The notes under the pieces are model-generated. The model made no database searches. It was not told the origin of the DNA and worked only from the letters and a program-made list of their open reading frames with translations. The translations under genes were made by a program, and so were the position numbers. 64,000 nt of DNA, from positions 930,001 to 994,000 of the forward strand of contig OZ240207.1 of the NCBI GenBank assembly GCA_965197415.1, read 5' to 3'. Positions 36,104-44,510 of this stretch are shown piece by piece. How positions within the stretch are numbered: position 1 is the first letter of the stretch; every line of letters begins with the position of its first letter. The stretch comes from DAOUJI01 sp965197415. GTDB lineage: Bacteria; Chloroflexota; Dehalococcoidia; Lucifugimonadales; JAGWBF01.

Positions 36104-36170
36104 GATGCGCATAACGCAGCCTGCACAGTCCCCTTTGGACGGCATTCTGGAACAGAAGGAGCCTTGGCTT

Positions 36171-36782
36171 ATGAAAAGGCCCGACCAGATCAAGCGAGCG
36201 CCCGACCAGGGATTCGGTGAGCGTGTGCCGCCCGGGCAGTTCGTTTCCCAGAAATTCCCTGTGCTGACTTACGGGCCCACACCGCGCATCGACCTGAAGG
36301 ACTGGAAGCTGCGCTGCTTCGGTCTCGTGGACAAGGAGATGGAGTTCACGTGGGAGGAGTTCAAGGCTCTCACGTGGACCACGGTTAACGCCGACTTCCA
36401 TTGCGTGACCCAGTGGAGCTCGCTGGACAACACCTGGGAGGGGGTCCTGTTCACCGACCTGATGGATTTGGTGAACCCCAAACCGGAGGCCAATTTCGTC
36501 ATGGCCCACTGCTACGGCAACTACACCACCAACATCCCCCTGGAGACGCTCATAGCCGACAACTCCCTTCTGGCCCACGTGCAGAACGGTTCCGAGATAG
36601 GGAAAGACCACGGCTGGCCACTGAGGCTGGTCGTGCCTTCCAAGTATGCGTGGAAGAGCGCGAAATGGGTCACCGGAATCGAGTTCATGGCGGAGGACCA
36701 GCCTGGTTTCTGGGAGCAGCGAGGCTACAACAACAGCGCCGACCCGTGGAAGGAAGAGCGCTTCTGGCCTGAACTGTCCTAG
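36171..36782 (+). CDS. Sulfite-oxidase-like molybdopterin oxidoreductase
   Basis: 203 residues from the ATG at 36171, supported by GAAGGAG at 36155-36161 and the promoter upstream. Oxidoreductase molybdopterin domain: VLTYGPTPRIDLKDWKLRCFG, the molybdenum-ligating cysteine C78 in ADFHCVTQWS, WEGVLFTDLM, and cofactor contacts in GWPLRLVVPSKYAWKSAKWV. It lacks signal peptide, haem and dimerisation domains of true sulfite oxidase, so it is a cytosolic minimal form; electron acceptor and substrate unknown. Confidence 0.88.
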   Translation: MKRPDQIKRAPDQGFGERVPPGQFVSQKFPVLTYGPTPRIDLKDWKLRCFGLVDKEMEFTWEEFKALTWTTVNADFHCVTQWSSLDNTWEGVLFTDLMDLVNPKPEANFVMAHCYGNYTTNIPLETLIADNSLLAHVQNGSEIGKDHGWPLRLVVPSKYAWKSAKWVTGIEFMAEDQPGFWEQRGYNNSADPWKEERFWPELS

Positions 36783-36811
36783 CGGTGCGCTAAACGCCCA
36801 TGACAATAAAC

Positions 36812-36842
36812 AAGGCGGCCAGCTACAGCTGACCGCCTTTAT
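36812..36842 (+). terminator. Terminator after the sulfite-oxidase-like gene
   Basis: AAGGCGG pairs with CCGCCTT with an inner CAGCT/AGCTG stem, followed by a short T run. Mirror-symmetric enough to act for both strands, thus also after the small zinc-ribbon gene. Confidence 0.75.
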
Positions 36843-36898
36843 GTCGGATAGTCCAGGCGGCTGGACTCTATCGAGCTAACCGCCACAGTCCCCGGGGT

Positions 36899-36988
36899 TT
36901 ACCAACCGGTGCGACTCTTGCCGCAGTCTTTGCAGTACACGCTACGGAGTGGCCCGTTCTCCGCTCCGCAATGCTCACACTTCCACAT
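36899..36988 (-). CDS. 29-residue zinc-ribbon miniprotein (candidate)
   Basis: Reads MWKCEHCGAEN, then VYCKDCGKSRTGW: two CxxC knuckles twelve residues apart, the exact shape of a single zinc ribbon with nothing else. A GGAGG lies nine bases before the ATG. It is followed by the bidirectional hairpin at 36812-36842 and preceded by another zinc-ribbon gene at 37051. Too short for statistical proof, but cysteine placement and ribosome-binding site argue for a real gene. Confidence 0.55.
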   Translation of the reverse strand: MWKCEHCGAENGPLRSVYCKDCGKSRTGW

Positions 36989-37050
36989 TGCAGCTAACCT
37001 CCATCATGCAAGGTTGATGGGACTATCATATCACAGGGACAGAGGCTCGG

Positions 37051-37254
37051 CTACGCCGCCTTCCGCTGTGGAGTTGGGTCGGAAACCGCGCTCCGCTTTC
37101 CCGGGGCCTCCTTCTTCGCCCTTTCCTTTATCAGGCCGCACTGGAGGCACGCCAGGAAGTCGCCGTATATGTCACTGGCCATAGCCAGGTCTCCCCTGCA
37201 TTTGGGGCACGCCTTGAGGAAAACCATCGCGGGTCCGTTGCCTTTCGGGGCCAT
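37051..37254 (-). CDS. Small zinc-ribbon protein
   Basis: 67 residues with one ribbon: ACPKCRGDLAM at 16-26 and ACLQCGLIKER at 35-45, flanked by basic low-complexity ends (KEAPGKRSAV). Likely binds Zn and possibly RNA or a protein partner. Divergent from hspR. Confidence 0.7.
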   Translation of the reverse strand: MAPKGNGPAMVFLKACPKCRGDLAMASDIYGDFLACLQCGLIKERAKKEAPGKRSAVSDPTPQRKAA

Positions 37255-37339
37255 TTTCGACCTTTTCTCGAATTAGCCGACCCTATCGTCACGTTAACGA
37301 CTTGACGAAGAGTGATTCAGCTTAATGGGATTATATGAC

Positions 37340-37368
37340 TTGACACTGGTTGTGTCAACTAGTAGCAT
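37340..37368 (+). promoter_or_regulatory. hspR promoter with overlapping inverted repeat
   Basis: TTGACAC at 37340-37346 and GTGTCAA at 37352-37358 form a perfect inverted repeat with a 5-base gap. The left arm is also the -35 (TTGACA), and TAGCAT at 37363-37368 is 17 bases downstream. The layout resembles HAIR-type operators (CTTGAGT-N7-ACTCAAG) of HspR, but with a different core, so autoregulation by HspR is plausible. Confidence 0.55.
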
Positions 37369-37395
37369 ATATTCAAGTCAACCTGGAGTTGTGAT

Positions 37396-37929
37396 ATGCA
37401 GCAAAGGCGCCGACGAAAGCCGGAGACGGCAACCTGGACCGAGATAAACCGTGTGGTCATCAGGACAAGGCCCGATCAGACTGGTCTGGCCAAGAAGTCC
37501 CCTCCCCAACCCCCAGCCGCACAGAGTCCACAGGAAGACGCTCAAACCGTCGGCGACGAGCTCCAAGGCGTATACATTATAAGCGTGGCGGCCCGAATCC
37601 TGGCCATGCACCCTCAGACCCTCCGCAAATACGAACGCCTGGGTCTGATCTCTCCCTTCAGGACCATTGGAATGTTGCGCCTCTACTCAGAAGAGGACAT
37701 CCAGACGTTGCGGCTCATCAGACACTTCGAAGAAAACCTGGGCCTGAACCTGGCCGGGGTCGAGTTCGCCCTTACACTTGTGAAGCGGCTCCTCGAGATG
37801 CGCCGGCGTCTGCTTCAGGTCAAAGACGCCGACGACCTCACCGTACAGATTGACGACGAAACCAGAGACATGTTCCGGTGGCTGGGCCTGCCCCTCGACG
37901 GGGACGCAGTGAGTGAGGAGAGGGGATAG
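37396..37929 (+). CDS. hspR: MerR-family heat-shock regulator, HspR-like
   Basis: 177 residues. A disordered basic N-terminus of about 55 residues precedes the MerR winged helix: YIISVAARILAMHPQTLRKYERLGLISP, then RTIGMLRLYSEEDIQTLRLI. The helix that follows (GVEFALTLVKRLLEMRRRLLQ) is the dimerisation coiled coil. HspR represses dnaK operons in actinobacteria and Chloroflexota; here it is the first gene of hspR-grpE-dnaK, with an operator-like repeat in its promoter. Confidence 0.88.
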   Translation: MQQRRRRKPETATWTEINRVVIRTRPDQTGLAKKSPPQPPAAQSPQEDAQTVGDELQGVYIISVAARILAMHPQTLRKYERLGLISPFRTIGMLRLYSEEDIQTLRLIRHFEENLGLNLAGVEFALTLVKRLLEMRRRLLQVKDADDLTVQIDDETRDMFRWLGLPLDGDAVSEERG

Positions 37930-37932
37930 CCG

Positions 37933-38559
37933 ATGGAACGAGACCACGACCGCGTTAACGGGCACAACAACGGAAACGAGCAGGAAGACGGCGCGATCCA
38001 AAGCTCATCCCCTGTGGAACAGGAGTTGGACCAGGATCAGATGAAAGCGATGCTCCAGCGCGCCCAGGCTGAGCTCATCAACTACAGGCGACGGGCCGAA
38101 GAGGAAAAGGAGGAGATGCTCAAGTACGCAAGCTCCCGTGTTGTCCTCAAGATATTGCCCGTGCTTGACGAGTTCGCCCTGGCCATCGCCCACGCGGAAT
38201 CAACGGCGTCCCAGCAGCCCGGCTCCGACGGAAACGACTCCCAGGCTTCCTGGCTGGAGGGAGTGCGCCTCATACACCGGAAGCTGAACACGCTATTGGA
38301 GTCGGAACTGGTGGGCAAAATCGAGGCGGAAGGAAAACCCTTCGACCCCCTGGAACATGAAGCGATGGGCTACCGGGAGAGCGCCGAGCTCCCGGAAGGC
38401 CATATCATGTCCGTGGTGCGTGAAGGTTACAAGATGCACGGCCGGGTGATACGCCCGGCGCTTGTCGTGCTGGCCAAAGCACCGGAAGGCCACAGTCGGC
38501 AAATCGAGCACGAGTCCGGTACGACGGACTCCGATGGAAAGGAGAATGGCAATGCCTAA
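37933..38559 (+). CDS. grpE: Nucleotide exchange factor GrpE
   Basis: Releases ADP from DnaK. 208 residues, acidic disordered start, long helix (QMKAMLQRAQAELINYRRRA) then four-helix and beta-domain with MSVVREGYKMHGRVIRPALVVLA, the family signature at the C-terminus. Starts three bases after hspR and overlaps dnaK by eight bases. Confidence 0.93.
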   Translation: MERDHDRVNGHNNGNEQEDGAIQSSSPVEQELDQDQMKAMLQRAQAELINYRRRAEEEKEEMLKYASSRVVLKILPVLDEFALAIAHAESTASQQPGSDGNDSQASWLEGVRLIHRKLNTLLESELVGKIEAEGKPFDPLEHEAMGYRESAELPEGHIMSVVREGYKMHGRVIRPALVVLAKAPEGHSRQIEHESGTTDSDGKENGNA

Positions 38560-40453
38560 AGTGATAGGCATAGACCTGGGGACCACCAACTCTGTAACGG
38601 CCGTCATAGAGGCCAACGACCCATTGGTCCTGGAGAACGCCGAAGGCGGACGCATCACTCCCTCTGTGGTGGCGGTCAACGCAAGGTCTGGCGAGACCTA
38701 CGTGGGCCAGATGGCCAAGCGCCAGGCTGTGACCAACCCGGAGAACACTATCTTTTCGGTCAAACGGCTGATGGGCCGTAAGTTCGACGACGCCGAGGTG
38801 CAGAGGGCCATAGGCGTGCTTCCTTACAAAATAGTCAAGGCGGCCAACGGCGACGCCCACGTGGAGATGGGCGGCAAGACCTACGCGCCGCCCCAGGTTT
38901 CGGCTCTAGTGCTCCAGAAGCTGAAGCAGGACGCCGAGTCCAAGCTGGGAGAGCGCATCAACCAGGCTGTCATCACAGTCCCGGCCTACTTTAACGACGC
39001 CCAGAGGCAGGCCACCAAAGACGCCGGACAGATTGCCGGACTTGAAGTGCTCCGCATTATCAACGAGCCAACGGCCTCCTCCCTGGCCTACGGCATCGAC
39101 AAAAAGAAGTCCGACCCCGCTCTGGCGGTATTCGACCTGGGGGGCGGCACCTTCGACATCACCATCCTCCAACTTGGAGAAGGAGTATTCGAGGTCAAGT
39201 CCACCAACGGTGACACCTTCCTGGGAGGAGACGACTTCGACAATCGCATCATCGACTGGCTCGTCCAGGAGTTCCGCCAGGAGTCGGGCATAGACCTCAG
39301 GAACGACAACATGGCCCTGCAGCGTCTGCGAGACGCCGCGGAGAAGGCGAAAGTTGAACTGTCCACTGTCCCCGAAACGGAAGTCAATTTGCCTTTCATT
39401 ACGGCGGACGCCAGCGGCCCCAAGCACATGGTGCTCACTCTCACACGGGCCAAGCTGGAGCAGCTAGTGGCCGACCTCCTGGACCAGGCCGAGGGGCCTT
39501 GCCGTAGAGCCCTTGAAGACGCGGGAATGGCGGCTGGCCAAATCGACGAAGTTATCCTGGTGGGCGGCATGACCCGAATGCCCGCCGTCCAGGCCAAGGT
39601 GAGAGACATCTTTGGCCGGGAACCCAGCAGAGGGGTCAACCCCGATGAGGCCGTGGCAGTAGGCGCCGCCATACAGGCCGGAGTCCTTGTGGGAGACGTA
39701 AAGGACATCCTGCTGCTGGACGTAACGCCCCTCACCCTGGGGCTCGAAACCCTGGGCAACGTATGCACTCCGCTGATACAGCGCAACACGACTATTCCCA
39801 CCGCCAAGAGCGAGGTGTTCACCACCGCCGCCGACATGCAGTCCAGCGTGGAAATTCACGTCCTGCAGGGTGAACGTCAAATGGCCGGCGACAACAAGTC
39901 CATAGGCCGCTTCATCCTGGACGGCATTCTGCCTGCCCCCAGGGGCGTGCCCCAGGTCGAGGTGACTTTCGACATCGACGCCAACGGCATCCTCAGCGCC
40001 TCAGCCAAGGACAAGGGGACGGGCAAAGAGCAAAAGATTGTCATCCAATCCTCCTCCGGCCTTGAGAAGGACGAGGTCGACCGCATGGTGAACGAGGCCC
40101 AACAGTTCGCCGAGGAGGACAAGAGGAAGCGCACCGAGGCGGAAACCCGAAATCAAGCCGACAGCTTGGTCTACTCCACCGAGAAGCTGTTGAGCGAGCA
40201 GGGCGAAAACGTACCTGCCGAGCTGAAACAGGACGTTGAAGACAAGGTACAAAGGTTGAAGACGGCTGTCCAGAGCAACGACGTGGCGGGAATGCAGACG
40301 GGCATCACCGAGTTGAACGCAGCCCTCCAGGCGCTGGGACAGGCCGTATACAGCTCCTCCGGAGCTCCCCCGGACACGGGTGCTCCCGGGGACGGTACGG
40401 ACGGCGGCGACCAACCGGAAGGCACGGTGGAAGGGGAATACAGGGAGTTGTAG
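38552..40453 (+). CDS. dnaK: Molecular chaperone DnaK (Hsp70)
   Basis: 633 residues from the ATG at 38552, which overlaps the end of grpE and follows AAAGGAGAA. ATPase domain: GIDLGTTNSVTAV, VFDLGGGTFDITIL and DEVILVGGMTRMPAVQ; linker DVTPLTLGLETLG; substrate-binding beta-domain and helical lid; acidic low-complexity end (DGTDGGDQPEGTVEGEY). No dnaJ follows in this window. Confidence 0.96.
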   Translation: MPKVIGIDLGTTNSVTAVIEANDPLVLENAEGGRITPSVVAVNARSGETYVGQMAKRQAVTNPENTIFSVKRLMGRKFDDAEVQRAIGVLPYKIVKAANGDAHVEMGGKTYAPPQVSALVLQKLKQDAESKLGERINQAVITVPAYFNDAQRQATKDAGQIAGLEVLRIINEPTASSLAYGIDKKKSDPALAVFDLGGGTFDITILQLGEGVFEVKSTNGDTFLGGDDFDNRIIDWLVQEFRQESGIDLRNDNMALQRLRDAAEKAKVELSTVPETEVNLPFITADASGPKHMVLTLTRAKLEQLVADLLDQAEGPCRRALEDAGMAAGQIDEVILVGGMTRMPAVQAKVRDIFGREPSRGVNPDEAVAVGAAIQAGVLVGDVKDILLLDVTPLTLGLETLGNVCTPLIQRNTTIPTAKSEVFTTAADMQSSVEIHVLQGERQMAGDNKSIGRFILDGILPAPRGVPQVEVTFDIDANGILSASAKDKGTGKEQKIVIQSSSGLEKDEVDRMVNEAQQFAEEDKRKRTEAETRNQADSLVYSTEKLLSEQGENVPAELKQDVEDKVQRLKTAVQSNDVAGMQTGITELNAALQALGQAVYSSSGAPPDTGAPGDGTDGGDQPEGTVEGEYREL

Positions 40454-40523
40454 TAACCGAAGTCAATCATAACCCGCGCCGTAGCCCGCAGGGGAGCGGG
40501 CGGAGCAGCTGAAGAGGTGAGTC

Positions 40524-40808
40524 ATGGGAGACAAGAGGGCAAACCAAGAGGCAGAGTTCGAGCAATCGCCTATGGAGTTGGATGTCTCTTTGGCGAACGA
40601 AGGGTTGAGCGCAATCCAGGTCCACTATTTGGACAAGCTAAAGCGTCAGGCGGACCTGTACGCTACGTACAGAGAGGCGTCCGACGTGGAGAAGTGGATA
40701 ATCGAGGCATTGAGCAAAGCGACTTACTCAGCTTACCGGGACTGCCTGAACAACGGCATGGAGGACCATGCCAAGCAGCTTATCACCGGGAACGACCCTT
40801 CAGAGTAG
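40524..40808 (+). CDS. Hypothetical small protein downstream of dnaK
   Basis: 94 residues with AAGAGGTGA before the ATG. Not recognised. Mainly helical, with a tyrosine-rich middle (YLDKLKRQADLYATYREA) and no cysteine cluster or membrane helix. Possible part of the heat-shock transcript by position. Confidence 0.55.
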   Translation: MGDKRANQEAEFEQSPMELDVSLANEGLSAIQVHYLDKLKRQADLYATYREASDVEKWIIEALSKATYSAYRDCLNNGMEDHAKQLITGNDPSE

Positions 40809-40832
40809 CTGACATGGGGCTTGGCGCCTTCT

Positions 40833-41960
40833 TTATAGTCCGTGATAGGGGAAGACGACCCGCTTGACCTCTTCGACGCTGGCCCTGGCGAAATCCCGGG
40901 ACTGACTCCGTAGGTCATCTTTGAGGCCCAAGTCCAGGTCTACGTCTCTTAGAAACCCTCCCGAATGGGTTTCGGTCAAAGACGCCGGTATCCTCTCCGG
41001 CAGCTCTTGCCCCGACATCACACCGTAGGCCAGGGTCCAACAGCGGGCCACGGCGTCCACGTCATACCCGCCGCCGCCCAGAGCCACCCAGGGGATTCCC
41101 GTCGCCGCAAACTCACCGACGACTTGGGAGAAACCGTTGGATGACAGCAGCAAATGGGCCAGCGGGTCATTGTAGTATGTATCGATGCCAAGCTGGGTGA
41201 CCAGCACGTCCGGCTTGAAGGCATCGAGCAGCGGGGGAACGACCTCGCGGAAGCAGCTCAAGTAGAGATCGTCGGACGTATAGGGAAACAGGGGCAGATT
41301 GACGGAATAGCCCCGTCCGTTGCCTGAGCCAACTTCTTCCACCGAGCCTGTGCCTGGAAACAGGTAACGCCCCGACTCGTGCACAGATATGGTTAGAACC
41401 CTGGGGTCGTCGTAGAAAGCCTCCTGTACCCCGTCGCCGTGATGCACGTCGATATCCACATAAGCAACTCTCATGCCATAGGACAGCAGCCGCTTGATGG
41501 CGATGACAGGGTCGTTGAAGATGCAGAAGCCGGAGGCGCGTCCTGCGGCGGCATGGTGGAGGCCTCCACCGATGTTGAAGGCTGCGTCGGCCTGTCCTGA
41601 TGCCACCATTTCCGCCGCGACCAACGACCCTCCTGAGCTCAACAAGGCAGCCTCGTACATCCCGTCATAGACAGGGTTGTCCCCGGCGGCGCTGAAGTTG
41701 TACAGGTGGGCATCGGACAGTCTTTCACCCTTGCTCAAGGCCTTGACCGCCTCTACGTAGCCTGTTTCGTGAAAGCTGCCGACTTCCTCGTCGGTGGCCG
41801 GGCGAGGATCGACTAAGCGGGACTGCTCAGAGCCGAAGGCGCCGTAAGCATCGAGGAGCCGGTGGGTGTGCATGAGCCGCACGGGGCGCATGGGATGGTC
41901 CCGTCGCAGCACGTGCTGGGACATGGCGTCCCTATATACGAAAACGGCCTTCCGGGTCAT
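40833..41960 (-). CDS. HDAC/AcuC-family deacetylase
   Basis: Zn-dependent lysine or small-molecule deacetylase, 375 residues. MQHV-type opening SQHVLRRDHPMRPVRL, then GGGLHHAAAGRASGFCIFND (catalytic His pair), VAYVDIDVHHGDGVQEAFYDD (Zn Asp and His), SVHESGRYLFPG, LVTQLGIDTYYNDPL and GGGGYD. All active-site residues are present. Resembles acetoin utilisation AcuC, though no acetoin operon is near. Confidence 0.87.
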   Translation of the reverse strand: MTRKAVFVYRDAMSQHVLRRDHPMRPVRLMHTHRLLDAYGAFGSEQSRLVDPRPATDEEVGSFHETGYVEAVKALSKGERLSDAHLYNFSAAGDNPVYDGMYEAALLSSGGSLVAAEMVASGQADAAFNIGGGLHHAAAGRASGFCIFNDPVIAIKRLLSYGMRVAYVDIDVHHGDGVQEAFYDDPRVLTISVHESGRYLFPGTGSVEEVGSGNGRGYSVNLPLFPYTSDDLYLSCFREVVPPLLDAFKPDVLVTQLGIDTYYNDPLAHLLLSSNGFSQVVGEFAATGIPWVALGGGGYDVDAVARCWTLAYGVMSGQELPERIPASLTETHSGGFLRDVDLDLGLKDDLRSQSRDFARASVEEVKRVVFPYHGL

Positions 41961-41987
41961 AGGTCTTGCCCTAGCTGTGTCGCCGGC

Positions 41988-42767
41988 CTATTCCGCAGCG
42001 ACGATGGTGTTTCTCAACGTCCCTATACCGCTGATTTCGATTTCGCACACGTCCCCGACCTTCATGTCCTCGGTCACGCCCTCGGTGCCCATCCAGATCA
42101 CGTCACCGGGGTAGAGAGTCAGGTACTTGCTCATCTCAGATATGTAGGTGGCCGTGTCGAATATCATGGTGCCGGTGTTGAACTCGGACATCACCTTGCC
42201 GTTAAGCCGGATGATGGTCTCCAGATTGGTCGGGTCAAGGCCTGTGGCTATCCAGGGGCCCATGGGCTTGAAGGTGTCGGTGTTCTTAGCCCGCCACAGA
42301 GTGCGGTCTTCCTTTTGCCAGGCCCGTTCGCTTACGTCGTTGCCGATAGTGTATCCCAGCACGCAGTCAAGGGCCTCGTCGTAGGAGAGGTTCTTGGCCT
42401 GCTTGCCTATGACCGCCACCAGCTCACCCTCGTAATGCAAGTCCGTGGCGTCCGTGGGGCGGACGATGTTCTCGTCGTGGGCAATGATAGCATTGACGGC
42501 CCTGTAGCCGATGTCCGCCTTGGCTGGAATCTGCGGCTCCCGTCCCAGCTTGTTAGCGGCCCAGGTTACGTGCTCGGGATAGTTGGTGCCCGCGGCATAG
42601 AAGGTCAAAATATCCACCGGCGTGAGGAGCTTCACCTGGTCCAATGCGTAGCTCCGGTCAGTCTCGGTGTAGGTGTCGAAGGGGCTTCCCTCGACCTCCA
42701 CCACACGGTCGTCGTTCACAATCCCGTAGCTTATCCGGTCCCCTTGTTGAAAGCGGCACCATTTCAT
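41988..42767 (-). CDS. Fumarylacetoacetate hydrolase-family protein
   Basis: 259 residues from the ATG at 42767 (TGGAGGA eight bases before it); the frame extends further upstream without homology. Metal-binding ExE region DLHYEGELVAVIGKQAKNLS, then GYTIGNDVSERAWQ, GPWIATGLDP and GDVIWMGTEGV. Hydrolases, decarboxylases and isomerases of aromatic catabolism share this fold; the exact reaction is undetermined. 27 bases separate it from the deacetylase gene, so the two are likely co-transcribed. Confidence 0.85.
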   Translation of the reverse strand: MKWCRFQQGDRISYGIVNDDRVVEVEGSPFDTYTETDRSYALDQVKLLTPVDILTFYAAGTNYPEHVTWAANKLGREPQIPAKADIGYRAVNAIIAHDENIVRPTDATDLHYEGELVAVIGKQAKNLSYDEALDCVLGYTIGNDVSERAWQKEDRTLWRAKNTDTFKPMGPWIATGLDPTNLETIIRLNGKVMSEFNTGTMIFDTATYISEMSKYLTLYPGDVIWMGTEGVTEDMKVGDVCEIEISGIGTLRNTIVAAE

Positions 42768-42938
42768 CGCTAGTCCTCCATTGCTCATCAGATGAGTTTC
42801 GCCCATTCTGGCGCCCCCGGAAGAGCGGGTCAAGAACCGGACGCTGACAGCTGGAGGATTGCAGTCCCAGGCCTCCGGCAACACTGCTTGCAAGGCGCCA
42901 ATACCCTCTTCGGTGACATTTACCACGAATCGATTCGC

Positions 42939-42966
42939 TTTGTTGACGGGTCTTAACGGCTATAAT
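42939..42966 (+). promoter_or_regulatory. Candidate promoter for the DUF1800 gene
   Basis: Perfect TATAAT at 42961-42966 with TTTGTT 16 bases upstream (42939-42944); a better-looking TTGACG at 42943 is only 12 bases away. Predicted leader of about 80 bases to the ATG at 43054. Confidence 0.45.
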
Positions 42967-43053
42967 ACAATTCTCCCAACCCCATATCCGACTTCACCCA
43001 CGATTTCAAACACCCCAAACGCCCTAAGTCCAGGCAATCTAAGGAGGGTCGAA

Positions 43054-44463
43054 ATGGCTGATAGCGAAGACATTGCATTGATGGCCCATTTGATGAGGCG
43101 AGCCGGTTTCGGATGCCCCCGGGACGAGCTGGAAGCTCTCGCCGCCAGGGGATACGAGGAGGTGGTGGAAGACCTGGTGGACCCCGAGGCGCGGGGAATA
43201 CCGGGCGCCGACTTGGAGCTGCTCTTTAGGTATTACCCCAACATCGAAAACCCCGAGCCTCCTCCCCAGGGACGCTGCAACGTCATCTACCAGATGATCA
43301 ACAGCCCCCGGCAGTTGGAAGAGAAGATGGTCCTCTTTTGGCACACGGTGTTCGCTACGGGCAACGCCAAGATAAACAGCCCCCCGGAGATGGTCAGGCA
43401 AATCAACATGTTCCGCCGCTGCGGCATGGGCAACTACCGGGACCTGTTGGTCGAGTTGGCCAAGGACCCGGCCATGATTTACTGGCTGGACAACAACTAC
43501 AACCACAAGGACCAGCCCAACGAGAACTGGGGGCGAGAGCTGCTGGAACTCTTTTCCATGGGCCAGGGCAACTACACTGAGAAGGACGTCTTCGAGTGTT
43601 CCAGGGCCTTTACAGGCTGGACCATCGCCCACAAGATTCCCGGCGGCGGCACGGGCAGGAAGCTGTGGCCTTTCATCTACAATGAAGAAGACCACGACGA
43701 CAGCGAAAAGGAGTTCCTGGGTCACCGGGGCCGGTTCAACGGAGAGGACATCATCGAGATCGTCGTGCGGCAGCCGGCCACGTCCCGGTTCATTGCCCGC
43801 CACCTCTACAACTTCTTTGTCGCCGACGAGGTCCAGGTGCCGGCGTGGCTCCACTCTCCGCCCCGCGACTCCGTGGCTATGAACATCATCGGAGACGCCT
43901 TTATCAACTCAGGGTTCGACATGAAGGCCACCCTGCGGGCCTTGTTCAACTCCGACTTCTTCAAAGAGTCCATGTACAAGCGCATCAAGAGCCCCGCAGA
44001 GTTGGTGGTGGGAACGCTTAGAGTCGCCGGAGACTTCCGCTTCCCAAGGCCCGGAATGCAGGATATGGCCGAAGAGACGGGCTACATGGGGCAGGAGATC
44101 ATCAACCCACCCAGCGTCGAGGGATGGCACTACGGGCCCGAGTGGATAGACAGCGGAGCCCTCGTGCGGCGCATCAACTTTGCCGCCGACCTTTTTGCTA
44201 ACCCGGAGATGCCCGGCGTCCAGTCCATCATCCAGAGAATTCACGCAATCGGAGACTCTACCGCCGCCCAAATGGTGGACGAGTGCCTCGACCTGATGGG
44301 GCCGGTCCAGGTGGAGGAAGGGACCAAAGAGGAGCTTGTCTCGTTAGCCGAACGGGCCGGAGGCGTGACGTGGGGAAGCGAAGACGAGGCGAAAGTCTCT
44401 TCACAGCGAGTGGCCGACATGCTGGCCCTCATCGCTTCATCCAGAGAGTTCCAGTTCGCCTAG
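43054..44463 (+). CDS. DUF1800 family protein
   Basis: 469 residues from the ATG at 43054, with AAGGAGGG directly upstream. Family blocks: LMRRAGFGCPRDELEALAARGYEEVVEDLV, KMVLFWHTVFATG, LVELAKDPAMIYWLDNN, PNENWGRELLELFSMGQGNYTEKDVFECSRAFTGW (the most conserved), HDDSEKEFLG and NPPSVEGWHYG. No signal peptide. The family often neighbours DUF1501 proteins; here its partner is an NHL propeller. Biochemical function is unknown. Confidence 0.88.
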   Translation: MADSEDIALMAHLMRRAGFGCPRDELEALAARGYEEVVEDLVDPEARGIPGADLELLFRYYPNIENPEPPPQGRCNVIYQMINSPRQLEEKMVLFWHTVFATGNAKINSPPEMVRQINMFRRCGMGNYRDLLVELAKDPAMIYWLDNNYNHKDQPNENWGRELLELFSMGQGNYTEKDVFECSRAFTGWTIAHKIPGGGTGRKLWPFIYNEEDHDDSEKEFLGHRGRFNGEDIIEIVVRQPATSRFIARHLYNFFVADEVQVPAWLHSPPRDSVAMNIIGDAFINSGFDMKATLRALFNSDFFKESMYKRIKSPAELVVGTLRVAGDFRFPRPGMQDMAEETGYMGQEIINPPSVEGWHYGPEWIDSGALVRRINFAADLFANPEMPGVQSIIQRIHAIGDSTAAQMVDECLDLMGPVQVEEGTKEELVSLAERAGGVTWGSEDEAKVSSQRVADMLALIASSREFQFA

Positions 44464-44510
44464 AAGCGGTCTGCCTATCGAGGGTACTTTGAAAGCGCAA
44501 GGGGGAAGAG

